Source of the DNA: Bacteroidota bacterium
GTDB taxonomy: Bacteria > Bacteroidota > Bacteroidia > Chitinophagales > Chitinophagaceae
Length of the DNA: 46,037 nt
NCBI GenBank assembly: GCA_018268135.1
Contig: JAFDXD010000062.1
Coordinates: 1-46,037 of the forward strand
Reading direction: 5' to 3'
Made by a program: the position numbers and the translations under genes. The notes below the pieces were generated by a model. It saw nothing but the letters and a program-made list of their open reading frames with translations, was not told where the DNA came from and made no database searches. Below are positions 24,202 to 33,882 of this stretch, one piece after another. Position 1 is the first letter of the stretch. The number at the start of each line of letters is the position of its first letter.

Positions 24202-27165
24202 ATGATTAATCTCTTTGCCAGGAAAAATGTTTTAAAAAAACAATTACTTTTCGTGATTGTTTTTTACTCATCAAATCTTTTTGCTCAAACCGATTCTGCT
24301 TCAAAAAAAGAGCACCAGGATACTTTGCAGGTAGTTGTAACCAATGGCCTCGAGATAAAAAGGCAGTCTCAGGATTTTAAAGGGCTTTTTAATAATCTTC
24401 CTCTTCAATACGTAAGTTCGCAACCTTATATCTCTTTGCAACAATTATTAAAAGGCAATGCTGCCGGAGTATATGTGCAAGAGCCAAGTGGCGAGCCGGG
24501 TACAGAGCAAAACATTTTTATTCATGGTATTTCGTACCCACTGCTCAATAAGCAGGCTTTATTTGATCAGCAGGCAGCAGTTTTTGTAAACGGTATTCCC
24601 GTAGCTCTGGATAATCCATTTGCTTATGATATTCAGAAGTATGATTTTAACAGGATAGGCCCTGCCACCAACTTATTAGCAACTATTGACCCTGCCAATA
24701 TTGAATCTATTGAAATTGTAAAAGACCCTTTAACGCTGGCTTCCTTAGGGCCCATTGCTGCAAAAGGTGCAATTTTAGTAACTACCAAAAGCGCCCATTC
24801 AGGTTATAGGGATATTAACGTAAATACTTATTTTGGCATTTTACAAAAACCCAATATTACCCCTGTAAATGCTGCGTATGAAAATAATTTTCGTCAGCCT
24901 TTTTATAATAAATACAGTACGCCATTAGATAGATTAAATTATCCTCCATATCTCAGAGATTCTACTAACAGCGATTATTATGGCCCTGCCAACTGGACGG
25001 ATGTATATTTTAAAAATGCTCCCGTTTACTCCATTAACCTTAGCCTCTCTGGTGGCTCCGACAGGGCTAATTTCCGTTTTTTTGTAGGAGATACTAAAAA
25101 TAATGGTAACGCCGATAATACCGCTTTAGACCGTTACACCGGAGCATTTTCTATTAATGTGGCTCCTCTAAAATGGTTGATGGTATCAAGTAATATTACT
25201 TACAACAGACTAGATCGTACCGGCAATCGAAACATACGGGACAGGTTAGCCGAAGAGCGTTATCTGCCCGACCTTACAAACCCTCTTACCCCAAATAAAA
25301 ATGAGTACAACAAATACCTGGCAGAGTTTGATAAATCAATAGATAAAAATGTAACCAATGTAATACAAGGATATATAGCACTAGCGGCAGATTATAAAAA
25401 ATTTCATTACAAATCACGTATTGGCTTTGACTATAATGAAGGGCTTAGAGATGTGTTCTTCCCTCTTACACTTTTAGAAAACAATAATTTTGTTTCTACT
25501 TACTTTGGATACAACCAACGTTTTATATTAAGCAATTCATTAGGCTATCAATTTAATCTGCCTAACAAACAAAAAATTTCTTTAGAGGCTGCCCAAAGTT
25601 ATATGGCAGATATTTATAAATATGATTATGCCTATGCCTACAATGGCCCCAACGATTTTATTAAAATAAATGTAGTAGATGGTAACCCCGGCGCCAGCGA
25701 TTATTTAGACCCGAGAGGCTTCACCGTTTATTATTTTCCTGATAAGATGCAGTCTAATCTTGCTTCTTTTTCTGGCAATGTATCTTACTCTTACAATGAT
25801 GTTTTAAAAGTTTCAGGTTTGGTAAGAAGAGATGGATCATCTAACATGCAACCAGACAACAGATGGTTTACCAGCTTTTCTGCCGGTGCAGATTGGGATA
25901 TTAAAAAATCACTTTTAAAAAATGCTGCAAATAAAATAAGCACTTTAAGCCTCAGTACATCATGGGCACGTATAGGTAAATTATTAAGCGATGACCGCTT
26001 CTCTGCCGGGCCTCAATACAGGGTAGATTTAGGATGGTCTGGCGAACCAACCATTGGCTCTTATGCTGGTTTTCCGGGCATATCAAGACCTTATACCGGT
26101 GGTTGGGTAGGCTATGGTATCCCATGGTCTTACAGCGATCAGCTCAATGTTGGTGCAAGGGTTGGTGCATTTAATGACAGGCTTAAACTGGACATTGGTT
26201 TTTATAATAGAAATGATAAGCAAATGCTTTTTGCAATACCTGTTCCTACAGAGTGGGGATACACAAGCGCTTACGAACCCGGCCTGGAAGTAAATAATAA
26301 AGGAATGGATATTTCTATTGCCACTGATATTATTCCTGCAAAGCAAAATAAAATCAGTTGGACATTTACCGCAAATTCTAATTTTAATAGCAATAAATTA
26401 ATAGCCTTACCAGGCAATCTGCAGGAATTAATTGTAAGCACTACCAAATTAACTGTAGGGCAACCAATAGACGCATTTTGGGTGTATAAAAACAACGGTA
26501 TTTATAATACTGATGCAGAAGTACCGGTAAACCCAACTACCAATCAGAAACTTAATTTTCAGGGAGTAGCTTTAAAAGCAGGAGACCCACGCTGGGCAGA
26601 TATGAATGGCGATTATGTAATAAATGATAAAGACAAAGTATCAATGGGGCATTACCTGCCAAAAGTTACTGGTGGCTTTGGTAGCACCCTTGCTTACAAA
26701 GCATTTTCGCTCAACTTCCAGTTTTATTTTGCTCTTGGCCAAAAAGTATTAAACCAGTATGCAGCTTCTCATCTCGACTTTATTAACACCGAAGCTAATA
26801 ACGATATTAACTCTGTAAAAGAAATTACATTTTGGCAGAAAAAAATGGACTTATCATCCTATCCGAAGTATAACCCCTGGAGCCCTGTAGTACCTTACAG
26901 GCTTGGGCAGGATATGTTTATAGATAATGCTTCTTTTTTAAAACTGCGTACCCTTTCAGTTAATTACGATTTATTAAAAGGCACTTCAAAAAAATGGAAT
27001 AAATCTTTTAAATCATGCATAGTGTATGTAACAGCTACTAATTTGTTTACTATCACTCCGTTTAAGGGTGATGATCCTGAGTTGTCCACTTACAACGGTA
27101 TTTATAACGGGTATGGGTTGCCCATTCCAAGGTCTTTAATTATAGGGTTAAAATTAAATTTATAA
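24202..27165 (+). CDS. SusC/RagA-like TonB-dependent receptor (module A)
   Basis: The 987-residue outer-membrane pump has a signal peptide cleaved near LFAQ (about residue 29), a TonB-box-like DTLQVVVTNG, a plug domain (about 45-200, with QQLLKGNAAGVYVQEPSGEPG and IESIEIVKDPLTLASLG) and a 22-strand barrel ending in IIGLKLNL. It lacks the N-terminal carboxypeptidase-regulatory-like domain that most SusC proteins carry and that its partner at 30701 has. It should import ligands captured by the SusD lid encoded 43 bp downstream. First gene of the operon. Confidence 0.95.
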   Translation: MINLFARKNVLKKQLLFVIVFYSSNLFAQTDSASKKEHQDTLQVVVTNGLEIKRQSQDFKGLFNNLPLQYVSSQPYISLQQLLKGNAAGVYVQEPSGEPGTEQNIFIHGISYPLLNKQALFDQQAAVFVNGIPVALDNPFAYDIQKYDFNRIGPATNLLATIDPANIESIEIVKDPLTLASLGPIAAKGAILVTTKSAHSGYRDINVNTYFGILQKPNITPVNAAYENNFRQPFYNKYSTPLDRLNYPPYLRDSTNSDYYGPANWTDVYFKNAPVYSINLSLSGGSDRANFRFFVGDTKNNGNADNTALDRYTGAFSINVAPLKWLMVSSNITYNRLDRTGNRNIRDRLAEERYLPDLTNPLTPNKNEYNKYLAEFDKSIDKNVTNVIQGYIALAADYKKFHYKSRIGFDYNEGLRDVFFPLTLLENNNFVSTYFGYNQRFILSNSLGYQFNLPNKQKISLEAAQSYMADIYKYDYAYAYNGPNDFIKINVVDGNPGASDYLDPRGFTVYYFPDKMQSNLASFSGNVSYSYNDVLKVSGLVRRDGSSNMQPDNRWFTSFSAGADWDIKKSLLKNAANKISTLSLSTSWARIGKLLSDDRFSAGPQYRVDLGWSGEPTIGSYAGFPGISRPYTGGWVGYGIPWSYSDQLNVGARVGAFNDRLKLDIGFYNRNDKQMLFAIPVPTEWGYTSAYEPGLEVNNKGMDISIATDIIPAKQNKISWTFTANSNFNSNKLIALPGNLQELIVSTTKLTVGQPIDAFWVYKNNGIYNTDAEVPVNPTTNQKLNFQGVALKAGDPRWADMNGDYVINDKDKVSMGHYLPKVTGGFGSTLAYKAFSLNFQFYFALGQKVLNQYAASHLDFINTEANNDINSVKEITFWQKKMDLSSYPKYNPWSPVVPYRLGQDMFIDNASFLKLRTLSVNYDLLKGTSKKWNKSFKSCIVYVTATNLFTITPFKGDDPELSTYNGIYNGYGLPIPRSLIIGLKLNL

Positions 27166-27208
27166 AAATAGAAGTAAAAGATTTCTTTTATTCACAAAAG
27201 GCATTTGT

Positions 27209-28777
27209 ATGAAAATAGTTTTTTTTAATTTTCTTAAAAAGTTTAAAGTACTTGCCATAATATTTTTGCTGGCAATTGTAGCATCATCCTGCAATAAGCA
27301 ATTAGACATCAACTCTACCCGCCAGGCTAATGAAGCAGGCCATTGGAGTACTTATGAAGATGCCCGTGCAGGACTAATTGGATTTTATGGTTTATTTAGG
27401 GCAGCAGTAGCTGACGATAATGGTCATTGGCTTTGGGGCGAATTAAGAAATGGTGATTTTAAGTCGGTAACCCGCCCCGACCTAAAAGCAATTATTGATG
27501 GTAACCTAAAAGCATCCTACCCGGTAATACAAACCATCACTAACTGGCGCAGGTTTTATGCAGTAATCAATGCTTGCAATCTTTTTATAGAAAGAGCAAA
27601 TGGTTGCCTAAAAGATAAACGTTATACAGAATCTTATTATAAACTGGATATTGCCCAGGCAAGAGCAATAAGGTCTTTCGCCTATTTTTATATGGTTCGT
27701 ATTTGGGGAGATGTGCCTCTTATTACCACTTCAAATGATGGTGGCAACTTTGATGCCCTGCCACGTACAAACCAGGATGTAGTGCTTTCTTTTGCCCGGC
27801 AGGAATTAGTGGAAGCCGCACAAAATTTACCTTATTTATATTCCGGCAACGATCCTGATCAGTTATTTCCATCCAACTATTATGGCGGTACACAAGATCA
27901 ATGGTTAAATACTCCTATTAATAAACTTGCAGCTTATGCTTTGCTGGCACATATTGCAGCCTGGCAGGGCAAGTATATTGATGTAGAAGTATATACTTCA
28001 TTTATTGTAAACAATTTTGATAAAAGCAATTTATCGTTAGTAGATATTGATGGCCTGGTAAGCCCAAATGGTTTGTTCTTAGCGGGCAATGGCAATTACA
28101 ATCAGTTAATTGGATTCAATTTTATAAAAGGCAATGGAGAAACTACTTCATCAGGCCACATTGAACAATTAACGCTTGCAAATACTACGCTATATCCCAT
28201 GTCAAAGCAACTGCCCGACATTTATGTACCTAAAGAAACAATCTCTCAATTATTTCCTTTATCAAATGGCAATGATACCCGTTTTGGATTAGATAATCAA
28301 TATACTCCGCCACTAAATTACACTACATACTTTGAAAATTACAATGCAGAAATACCTGTATTTAAGAAAATACGCATTGTAAATGGTGGAAGTAGTACCG
28401 GAAATTTTGCAGTCTATAATTCATCCATTGTTTTTACAAGGTTAGAAGAAATAAAATTACTGTATGCAGAAGCGCTTGCTGTATTGGGTCAGCAAGATCA
28501 GGCAGCAGAACAATTAAATAGCATAAGAAACAACAGGGGCATCAATTCAATTTCTCCGGGGCCAAATGTAGATATAGTAGATGAAGTATTTGCAGAAAGA
28601 AGAAGAGAATTAATGGGAGAAGGATGGAGATGGTATGACCTGGTTCGGTATAATAAAATTAAAAGAAACAATGCAGCATTTAACGAACTTTTAGACAAAG
28701 GAGGAATTTACTGGCCCATTGCTCAGGATGTAATAAACAGGAATCCCAAAATTGTTCAAAATGCTTATTGGCAGTAA
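27209..28777 (+). CDS. SusD/RagB-like surface lipoprotein (module A)
   Basis: The 522-residue lipoprotein has its lipobox Cys at residue 28 (VASSCNKQLD). The SusD core is clear: the TPR segment RAIRSFAYFYMVRIWGDVPL (about residues 150-169) and the C-terminal EVFAERRRELMGEGWRWYDLVRY. SusD proteins sit on the SusC barrel as a hinged lid and bind the incoming ligand. The partner is the SusC-like receptor immediately upstream. The specificity, glycan or peptide, cannot be read from the sequence. Confidence 0.95.
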   Translation: MKIVFFNFLKKFKVLAIIFLLAIVASSCNKQLDINSTRQANEAGHWSTYEDARAGLIGFYGLFRAAVADDNGHWLWGELRNGDFKSVTRPDLKAIIDGNLKASYPVIQTITNWRRFYAVINACNLFIERANGCLKDKRYTESYYKLDIAQARAIRSFAYFYMVRIWGDVPLITTSNDGGNFDALPRTNQDVVLSFARQELVEAAQNLPYLYSGNDPDQLFPSNYYGGTQDQWLNTPINKLAAYALLAHIAAWQGKYIDVEVYTSFIVNNFDKSNLSLVDIDGLVSPNGLFLAGNGNYNQLIGFNFIKGNGETTSSGHIEQLTLANTTLYPMSKQLPDIYVPKETISQLFPLSNGNDTRFGLDNQYTPPLNYTTYFENYNAEIPVFKKIRIVNGGSSTGNFAVYNSSIVFTRLEEIKLLYAEALAVLGQQDQAAEQLNSIRNNRGINSISPGPNVDIVDEVFAERRRELMGEGWRWYDLVRYNKIKRNNAAFNELLDKGGIYWPIAQDVINRNPKIVQNAYWQ

Positions 28778-28870
28778 GGGTTTTGAATAATCAGATTTAA
28801 GAATAAAAATATATCCCGTTTTAAAATTCAATAGTAGTAAACCGAACAAAAAAATATTAAATAATAACTA

Positions 28871-29566
28871 ATGAAATATAAAAGCTTTGCAAATTTCAGA
28901 TGGCTGGCATTGGTAGTTTTTATTGTAACTGTGGCCATAAGTAGCTGCAGTAAAACCGATAAAACTTATTATCATTATACCAATAACCTGGCTACATTTA
29001 ATGGCAATGCCGTGGTGTATCTTCAGTCTCAACCTGCCGGTATTTATGATTCCATGCTATTAGTAATAAACCGGTTAACGGGTATAAAAGATACCCTTAG
29101 CAGCGGCAATATTACTTTGTTTGCTGTAAGCAACAATAGTTTTAGCCTTGCGCTGCAAAATATTAATCAGGCAAGGATGGATTCAGTACCACAAATGCCA
29201 CCAGTATCATTCAGCACAATTGATTCTGCCGTGCTCGATACATTTTTCTGCAGGTATATTATTCAGGGTCAGCATTTAAGCGATAGCCTGGTAGGATTTA
29301 CCGATGGGTTATTATTTCCCTCTATCAGGTATAATTATAATATGCAGATGCAATTTATCCGTACCAATGCATCAGGATTTTTGGGAGGTGGGCCCAAAGC
29401 AATAATTTTTAGTGATCCCAAAAATTCAATTTTTACAAGAAATTGGATAAGAGTAAACACAGTAACGGTAGATATCAAAACTAAAAATGCGGTGATAGAT
29501 GTTTTGCCACCGGGGCACGACTTTGGGTTTGGCGACGATTTTATTAAGAGCGCCAATTTTAGATAA
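28871..29566 (+). CDS. Fasciclin-like lipoprotein (module A)
   Basis: The 231-residue lipoprotein has its Cys at residue 26 (AISSCSKTDK). The body is a divergent fasciclin (FAS1) domain: the H1-like ITLFAVSNNSFSLAL (about residues 80-94) and a late VDIKTKNAVIDVLPPGHDFGFGDD. FAS1 domains mediate adhesion or protein-protein contacts. Its place directly after susD is repeated in module B (35466), so it probably is an accessory surface subunit of the import complex. The leader of 93 bp is the longest gap in the operon. Confidence 0.75.
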   Translation: MKYKSFANFRWLALVVFIVTVAISSCSKTDKTYYHYTNNLATFNGNAVVYLQSQPAGIYDSMLLVINRLTGIKDTLSSGNITLFAVSNNSFSLALQNINQARMDSVPQMPPVSFSTIDSAVLDTFFCRYIIQGQHLSDSLVGFTDGLLFPSIRYNYNMQMQFIRTNASGFLGGGPKAIIFSDPKNSIFTRNWIRVNTVTVDIKTKNAVIDVLPPGHDFGFGDDFIKSANFR

Positions 29567-29616
29567 AAGTTCAAAAGAGATAAAAATATTTTTTTTAACC
29601 AGAAGAGAAAGACAGA

Positions 29617-30660
29617 ATGAATACTAAAAAAATAAATAAGAAACCAGTAACCTTAATACTCTTTTTGAGTGTATTAGTATTGTTTCTATCCTGCAAAAAA
29701 TATCTGCCTCAAGAGCGTGAAACAGTAGGAGCCGACTCACAATTTAATCTGGACTTGTACCAACCGGTTTTAGGCCGGACTACAGTTTTTTCCGACAATT
29801 TTTATGTAGGCAGCACTACCTATCCTTCGGATTTTAAAATAGTGAACCCTCGAAAAAGAAACGGGGATCCAGCTCCGGAATTAACGGATGTATTTCCGGT
29901 AATGGTATGGAAAAAAGCTTATGATGGTACAGAAAAATCCATTGCTGAAATAGAAGCTAAGCGTGAAAAACAATATAGGCCTTTGTTTGAAATAGGGCCT
30001 CACTCGGGCGAGTTTACCATGTGGGCCGAAGCTAGCTCTGCATTTATAAAAACACAGCCTGACTCCGGCTATTTATTTGATGTAGAATTGAGCAACTCAG
30101 GTGGCAGGCGTTTTTTTAGAAATATGAAATTAATGCCATTAAAAGAAAGGCCATTTGAACCCTCTAATTATGACCCCATTAGCGGACAGTCAGTATCTAA
30201 CGGAGTTTATCCAAGTGTAGTATCCTCTATTAAGGGTGTCAATACCGGGCGTTATCTTTCTGGTGGTGATATTGATGTATTTATCAGAAAAGTTACCACT
30301 GCTGCTACACCGGGCAATACCATTACATTTAAATTTTTAGATACTTTATACAACCCCATCAATCCTGCATTATTTGCTACCACTGATTGGGCACATCTTG
30401 TTCATGGCTTCAATATGCAAATGACCAATACGGGAGTTACTTACAATGTTGCTTTCCCGGTTCCGTTGGCACAGTTCCCTACCAGGTACACCACTAGTGA
30501 TGGTAGCATGGCCAAAGTTTTATTTACCTATTCAAGGCTTGGATTTGGCGGGGTTCGTGAAGATGCAGTGTTAGGGTTAAATTTTGCTATTTACCAACCC
30601 GGCGATTGGGAAATTGTTTTTGCTTTTAAAAATGATAACCCAAAGTTTGGAAATGACTAA
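29617..30660 (+). CDS. DUF5007-like lipoprotein (module A)
   Basis: The 347-residue lipoprotein has its Cys at residue 26 (LFLSCKKYLP). It is predicted mostly beta, with PLFEIGPHSGEFTMWAEAS, a Gly-rich SGGRRFFRNM and a final YQPGDWEIVFAFKND. It resembles the DUF5007 family found next to SusCD genes in Bacteroidota; I recall that family from gene order and overall pattern, and its function is unknown. No catalytic motif is visible. It is probably a surface binding protein for the cargo of module A. Confidence 0.65.
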   Translation: MNTKKINKKPVTLILFLSVLVLFLSCKKYLPQERETVGADSQFNLDLYQPVLGRTTVFSDNFYVGSTTYPSDFKIVNPRKRNGDPAPELTDVFPVMVWKKAYDGTEKSIAEIEAKREKQYRPLFEIGPHSGEFTMWAEASSAFIKTQPDSGYLFDVELSNSGGRRFFRNMKLMPLKERPFEPSNYDPISGQSVSNGVYPSVVSSIKGVNTGRYLSGGDIDVFIRKVTTAATPGNTITFKFLDTLYNPINPALFATTDWAHLVHGFNMQMTNTGVTYNVAFPVPLAQFPTRYTTSDGSMAKVLFTYSRLGFGGVREDAVLGLNFAIYQPGDWEIVFAFKNDNPKFGND

Positions 30661-30700
30661 ACAATTAAAGTACAATTAAAAAATATTAAAACATACTGAT

Positions 30701-33700
30701 ATGAGATTTGCTTTTTTAATCATTGCGCTTTCTACTCTTACTTTATGCAGTAACAAAGTGCATGCGCAAACCAAAATAACTGTAAAAGGGGTGGTAAGAG
30801 ATAAAGCCAATCACAACGGTAAGGCCGGTGTTACTATTTCTACTGGTAAACCTTTAAGGGCTATTGCCAATACAAATGATAATGGTAGCTTCTCAGTAAC
30901 AGTTGATGCCGGTGCTGAGCTACAGTTTACTTTTGTAGGGTACGAAACCATACACCGTACAGTATCTTCGAGTCTTTCTAATTTAGATATCAATATCGGG
31001 GTAAAAGATAACCCTATGAAAGAAGTGGTAGTGCAGGGTTTTAAAAGCAAAACTCGTGAAACTTCTACAGGATCCAGCACGGTTATTAGCGGCAAAGTGT
31101 TGCAGAATGTACCGGTATCTAATGTTATAGAATTATTACAGGGTAAGGTTGCGGGCCTCAATATTCAAAATAATACCGGCTCTCCGGGTGGTATGGGTAC
31201 TATTAATTTACGTGGTATTTCCAGTGTGCAAATAAGCAGTGATGGATTTCTTACTCCTACGTCACCACTATTTGTAATAGACGGTGTACCGGTAGACCTG
31301 AATACAAATTATGATTATGGATTTCAAAGTGGAGGCCCTGGTATCAGTCCATTGGCATTGATACCACCGGAAGATATTGAGCAAATGGATGTGTTAAGAG
31401 ATGCAGCCGCTACTTCACAATATGGCTCAAGGGGCGCCTATGGTGTAATTTTAATAACCACCAAGCGAGGACAGTCTAAAATTCCGATTGTACAATATTC
31501 TACAAACTTTTTTATGAACACCCCTCCCAAACTGAGGGAAGTGATTGGAGGTAAAGAAGAAAGAGAAAAAAGGATCAATGCTATTCTTGCATTTGATACC
31601 TCTTTACTTTCTGCTCAGGCATTAATTAATCAAACTTCATTTCTTTCTGACAGCTTAAACCCATTTTATAATAATGCTACTAACTGGCAGAACTATTTTT
31701 TCCGAACTACATTTAACCAACAGCATAATATCAGCATTTTAGGCGGCGATAGTAAGTTCAATTATAAAACCAATATGAACTATTATCAACAGGATGGTAT
31801 TATACAAAATACAGGCTTTAAAAGATATTCACTTAGCATGAATGCCTTATACCAGCCAACCAATGTTTTCAGAATGTTGGTATCACTTTCGGGCCAATTG
31901 GGGCAAAAACAAAATGGAAGTGGAGTAGGCCTTGTACAAACCGGGCTTGCAAGCACAGCTAATACTTCATCATTATTACCTTCACCCTCATTATTTTCTG
32001 CCAATAACCAGGCACTAGCATCTACAGATGTTGCTAACAATAATAAAACTACCAGCATATCTTCTAGCCTCGATTTACAGTATGAACCCATCAAAGGCAT
32101 CCGGTTTGGAAATGTGCTGAGCTATAATTTTAACTCAGGTACATCCGATATTTTTACACCCTCTTTTTTACAAAATGGTATTTCCAACTCTTATAGTTAT
32201 AATGACCATACTTATACTTTGTATGACCGGTCTACCATCAGTTTTGTAAAAACAGTAAACGATGTACATAACTTTAGCGGCTATTTGTTTAACGAATTAA
32301 ATTCTACAGGATTTAGAGCCAATGTAATACAGCTAAAGCAAACTGCAAATGATCAAATATCCGGCCCAATAGGTTATAACGCTGGCCTATCTGGCGGTGG
32401 TACTTTAAATAATACAAACGATTTTCGCCAGCACGGATATGGAGCTTCATTTTCGTATAACTATGACCGTAAGTACATTCTTGATCTCAACTACCGGTTA
32501 GATGGAACTTCTACCAATGGCCCATCTCAAGGGTATTCTCAAAACCCTGCAGTGAGTGTAAGATGGAATTTTAATAAAGAAAAAATATTTGATAAAGCTG
32601 ACTGGTTGAGCTATGGTTCTTTAAGAGCAAGCTGGGGCCGCAATATTACACCTACCGGCAACATCTTTGATGTATATGGTAAATATATTGTGGGTTTAAA
32701 TTATAATAATAACCCTACCGTTGATATTGATTATACCAATGTTCCCAACGTAAATTTCAAACCTCAAACTCAAACCGAATCAAACTTAGGTTTTGAATTA
32801 GGCCTTTGGAATAACAGCCTCGAAACTACTTTTGAAACATACTACCGCTCCATTGACAATCAGGTTTTAGCCTTGCCTCTTGCAAATATTAATGGCTTTC
32901 AACAACTAAAGGCAAATGCCATCAGTCTTGTAGATTATGGGGTAGAATGGACAGCCAAACTAAGGCTATTAAAACCTTCCAATCCATTGCAATGGACAGT
33001 ATCGGTAAATGGTGCACTCAACAGAGATGTACTTACCCAACTACCTCAGGGGCTACGTCAAATGACTTTACAAATATCAGATAATGGCGGCAATGTACCC
33101 GTAGTTTATAAAATTGGGCGCAATGCAATATCTAATCTAATGTACTATACACAAGGGGTATATGCCAGCACTGCAAATGTACCTGTAGATATTGCAACAG
33201 GTAAAAGGCAGCAGTTAGGATCAGGCACTGGTTATTATTTTCAGGGTGGCGATCCACACTGGACAGATGTAAATGGTGATTATATCATTGATCAAAATGA
33301 CCTGCTACCCATTGGAAACCCGATACCTAAAGTTACAGGTGGTATTAGCTCTCTCAACTCTTACAAAAATTTTCAGTTAACTGTAAATGTAACTTATACT
33401 TTACTTAGAGATTTATTGAATACATCCTTAGCTAATATGTTCCAAAATTATTCTAACCCCACAGCTTTAACTGCTATGCTGCCTATTAATAATTATAACT
33501 ATTGGCAGCCCATTAGCAACGGAAAATTAGATGGTACTGCAAATGCACGCTATCCCAATCCTTTTGATTTTAGAAGGTCACCTGTATTCCAGCCATTTAG
33601 AACCAATCAGACCCTCTTTATGGAAGATGGCTCATATTGGAAAATAAACAATATTGTATTGACCTATAATGTTGATAAAAAATTCTTATCACGCTTTGGT

Positions 33701-33859
33701 ATGTCCTCTTGCAGATTTTCTTTATCAGCAAATAATGTGTACACTTTTTCAAAATATAGTGGCCCCGATCCCGAATTGGTAACTCAGCTTGGGCGTGATA
33801 ATTCAGGTGGTTACCCTAATGCAAGAAGTTATGCTGTAGGAATAAGCATTCAATTTTAA
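30701..33859 (+). CDS. SusC/RagA-like TonB-dependent receptor (module B)
   Basis: The 1052-residue receptor has a signal peptide cleaved near VHAQ (about residue 23), then a carboxypeptidase-regulatory-like domain (about 26-100: VKGVVRDKANHNGKAGVTI, FVGYETIHRTV). A TonB-box/plug follows (MKEVVVQGFKSKTRE, LLQGKVAGLNIQNNTGSPGG, MDVLRDAAATSQYGSRGAYG; about 108-265), then a 22-strand barrel ending in GISIQF. It is the full-domain counterpart of the shorter SusC in module A and pairs with the SusD encoded 23 bp downstream. Confidence 0.97.
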   Translation: MRFAFLIIALSTLTLCSNKVHAQTKITVKGVVRDKANHNGKAGVTISTGKPLRAIANTNDNGSFSVTVDAGAELQFTFVGYETIHRTVSSSLSNLDINIGVKDNPMKEVVVQGFKSKTRETSTGSSTVISGKVLQNVPVSNVIELLQGKVAGLNIQNNTGSPGGMGTINLRGISSVQISSDGFLTPTSPLFVIDGVPVDLNTNYDYGFQSGGPGISPLALIPPEDIEQMDVLRDAAATSQYGSRGAYGVILITTKRGQSKIPIVQYSTNFFMNTPPKLREVIGGKEEREKRINAILAFDTSLLSAQALINQTSFLSDSLNPFYNNATNWQNYFFRTTFNQQHNISILGGDSKFNYKTNMNYYQQDGIIQNTGFKRYSLSMNALYQPTNVFRMLVSLSGQLGQKQNGSGVGLVQTGLASTANTSSLLPSPSLFSANNQALASTDVANNNKTTSISSSLDLQYEPIKGIRFGNVLSYNFNSGTSDIFTPSFLQNGISNSYSYNDHTYTLYDRSTISFVKTVNDVHNFSGYLFNELNSTGFRANVIQLKQTANDQISGPIGYNAGLSGGGTLNNTNDFRQHGYGASFSYNYDRKYILDLNYRLDGTSTNGPSQGYSQNPAVSVRWNFNKEKIFDKADWLSYGSLRASWGRNITPTGNIFDVYGKYIVGLNYNNNPTVDIDYTNVPNVNFKPQTQTESNLGFELGLWNNSLETTFETYYRSIDNQVLALPLANINGFQQLKANAISLVDYGVEWTAKLRLLKPSNPLQWTVSVNGALNRDVLTQLPQGLRQMTLQISDNGGNVPVVYKIGRNAISNLMYYTQGVYASTANVPVDIATGKRQQLGSGTGYYFQGGDPHWTDVNGDYIIDQNDLLPIGNPIPKVTGGISSLNSYKNFQLTVNVTYTLLRDLLNTSLANMFQNYSNPTALTAMLPINNYNYWQPISNGKLDGTANARYPNPFDFRRSPVFQPFRTNQTLFMEDGSYWKINNIVLTYNVDKKFLSRFGMSSCRFSLSANNVYTFSKYSGPDPELVTQLGRDNSGGYPNARSYAVGISIQF

Positions 33860-33882
33860 ATAATAAATTATTTACCAACGTT

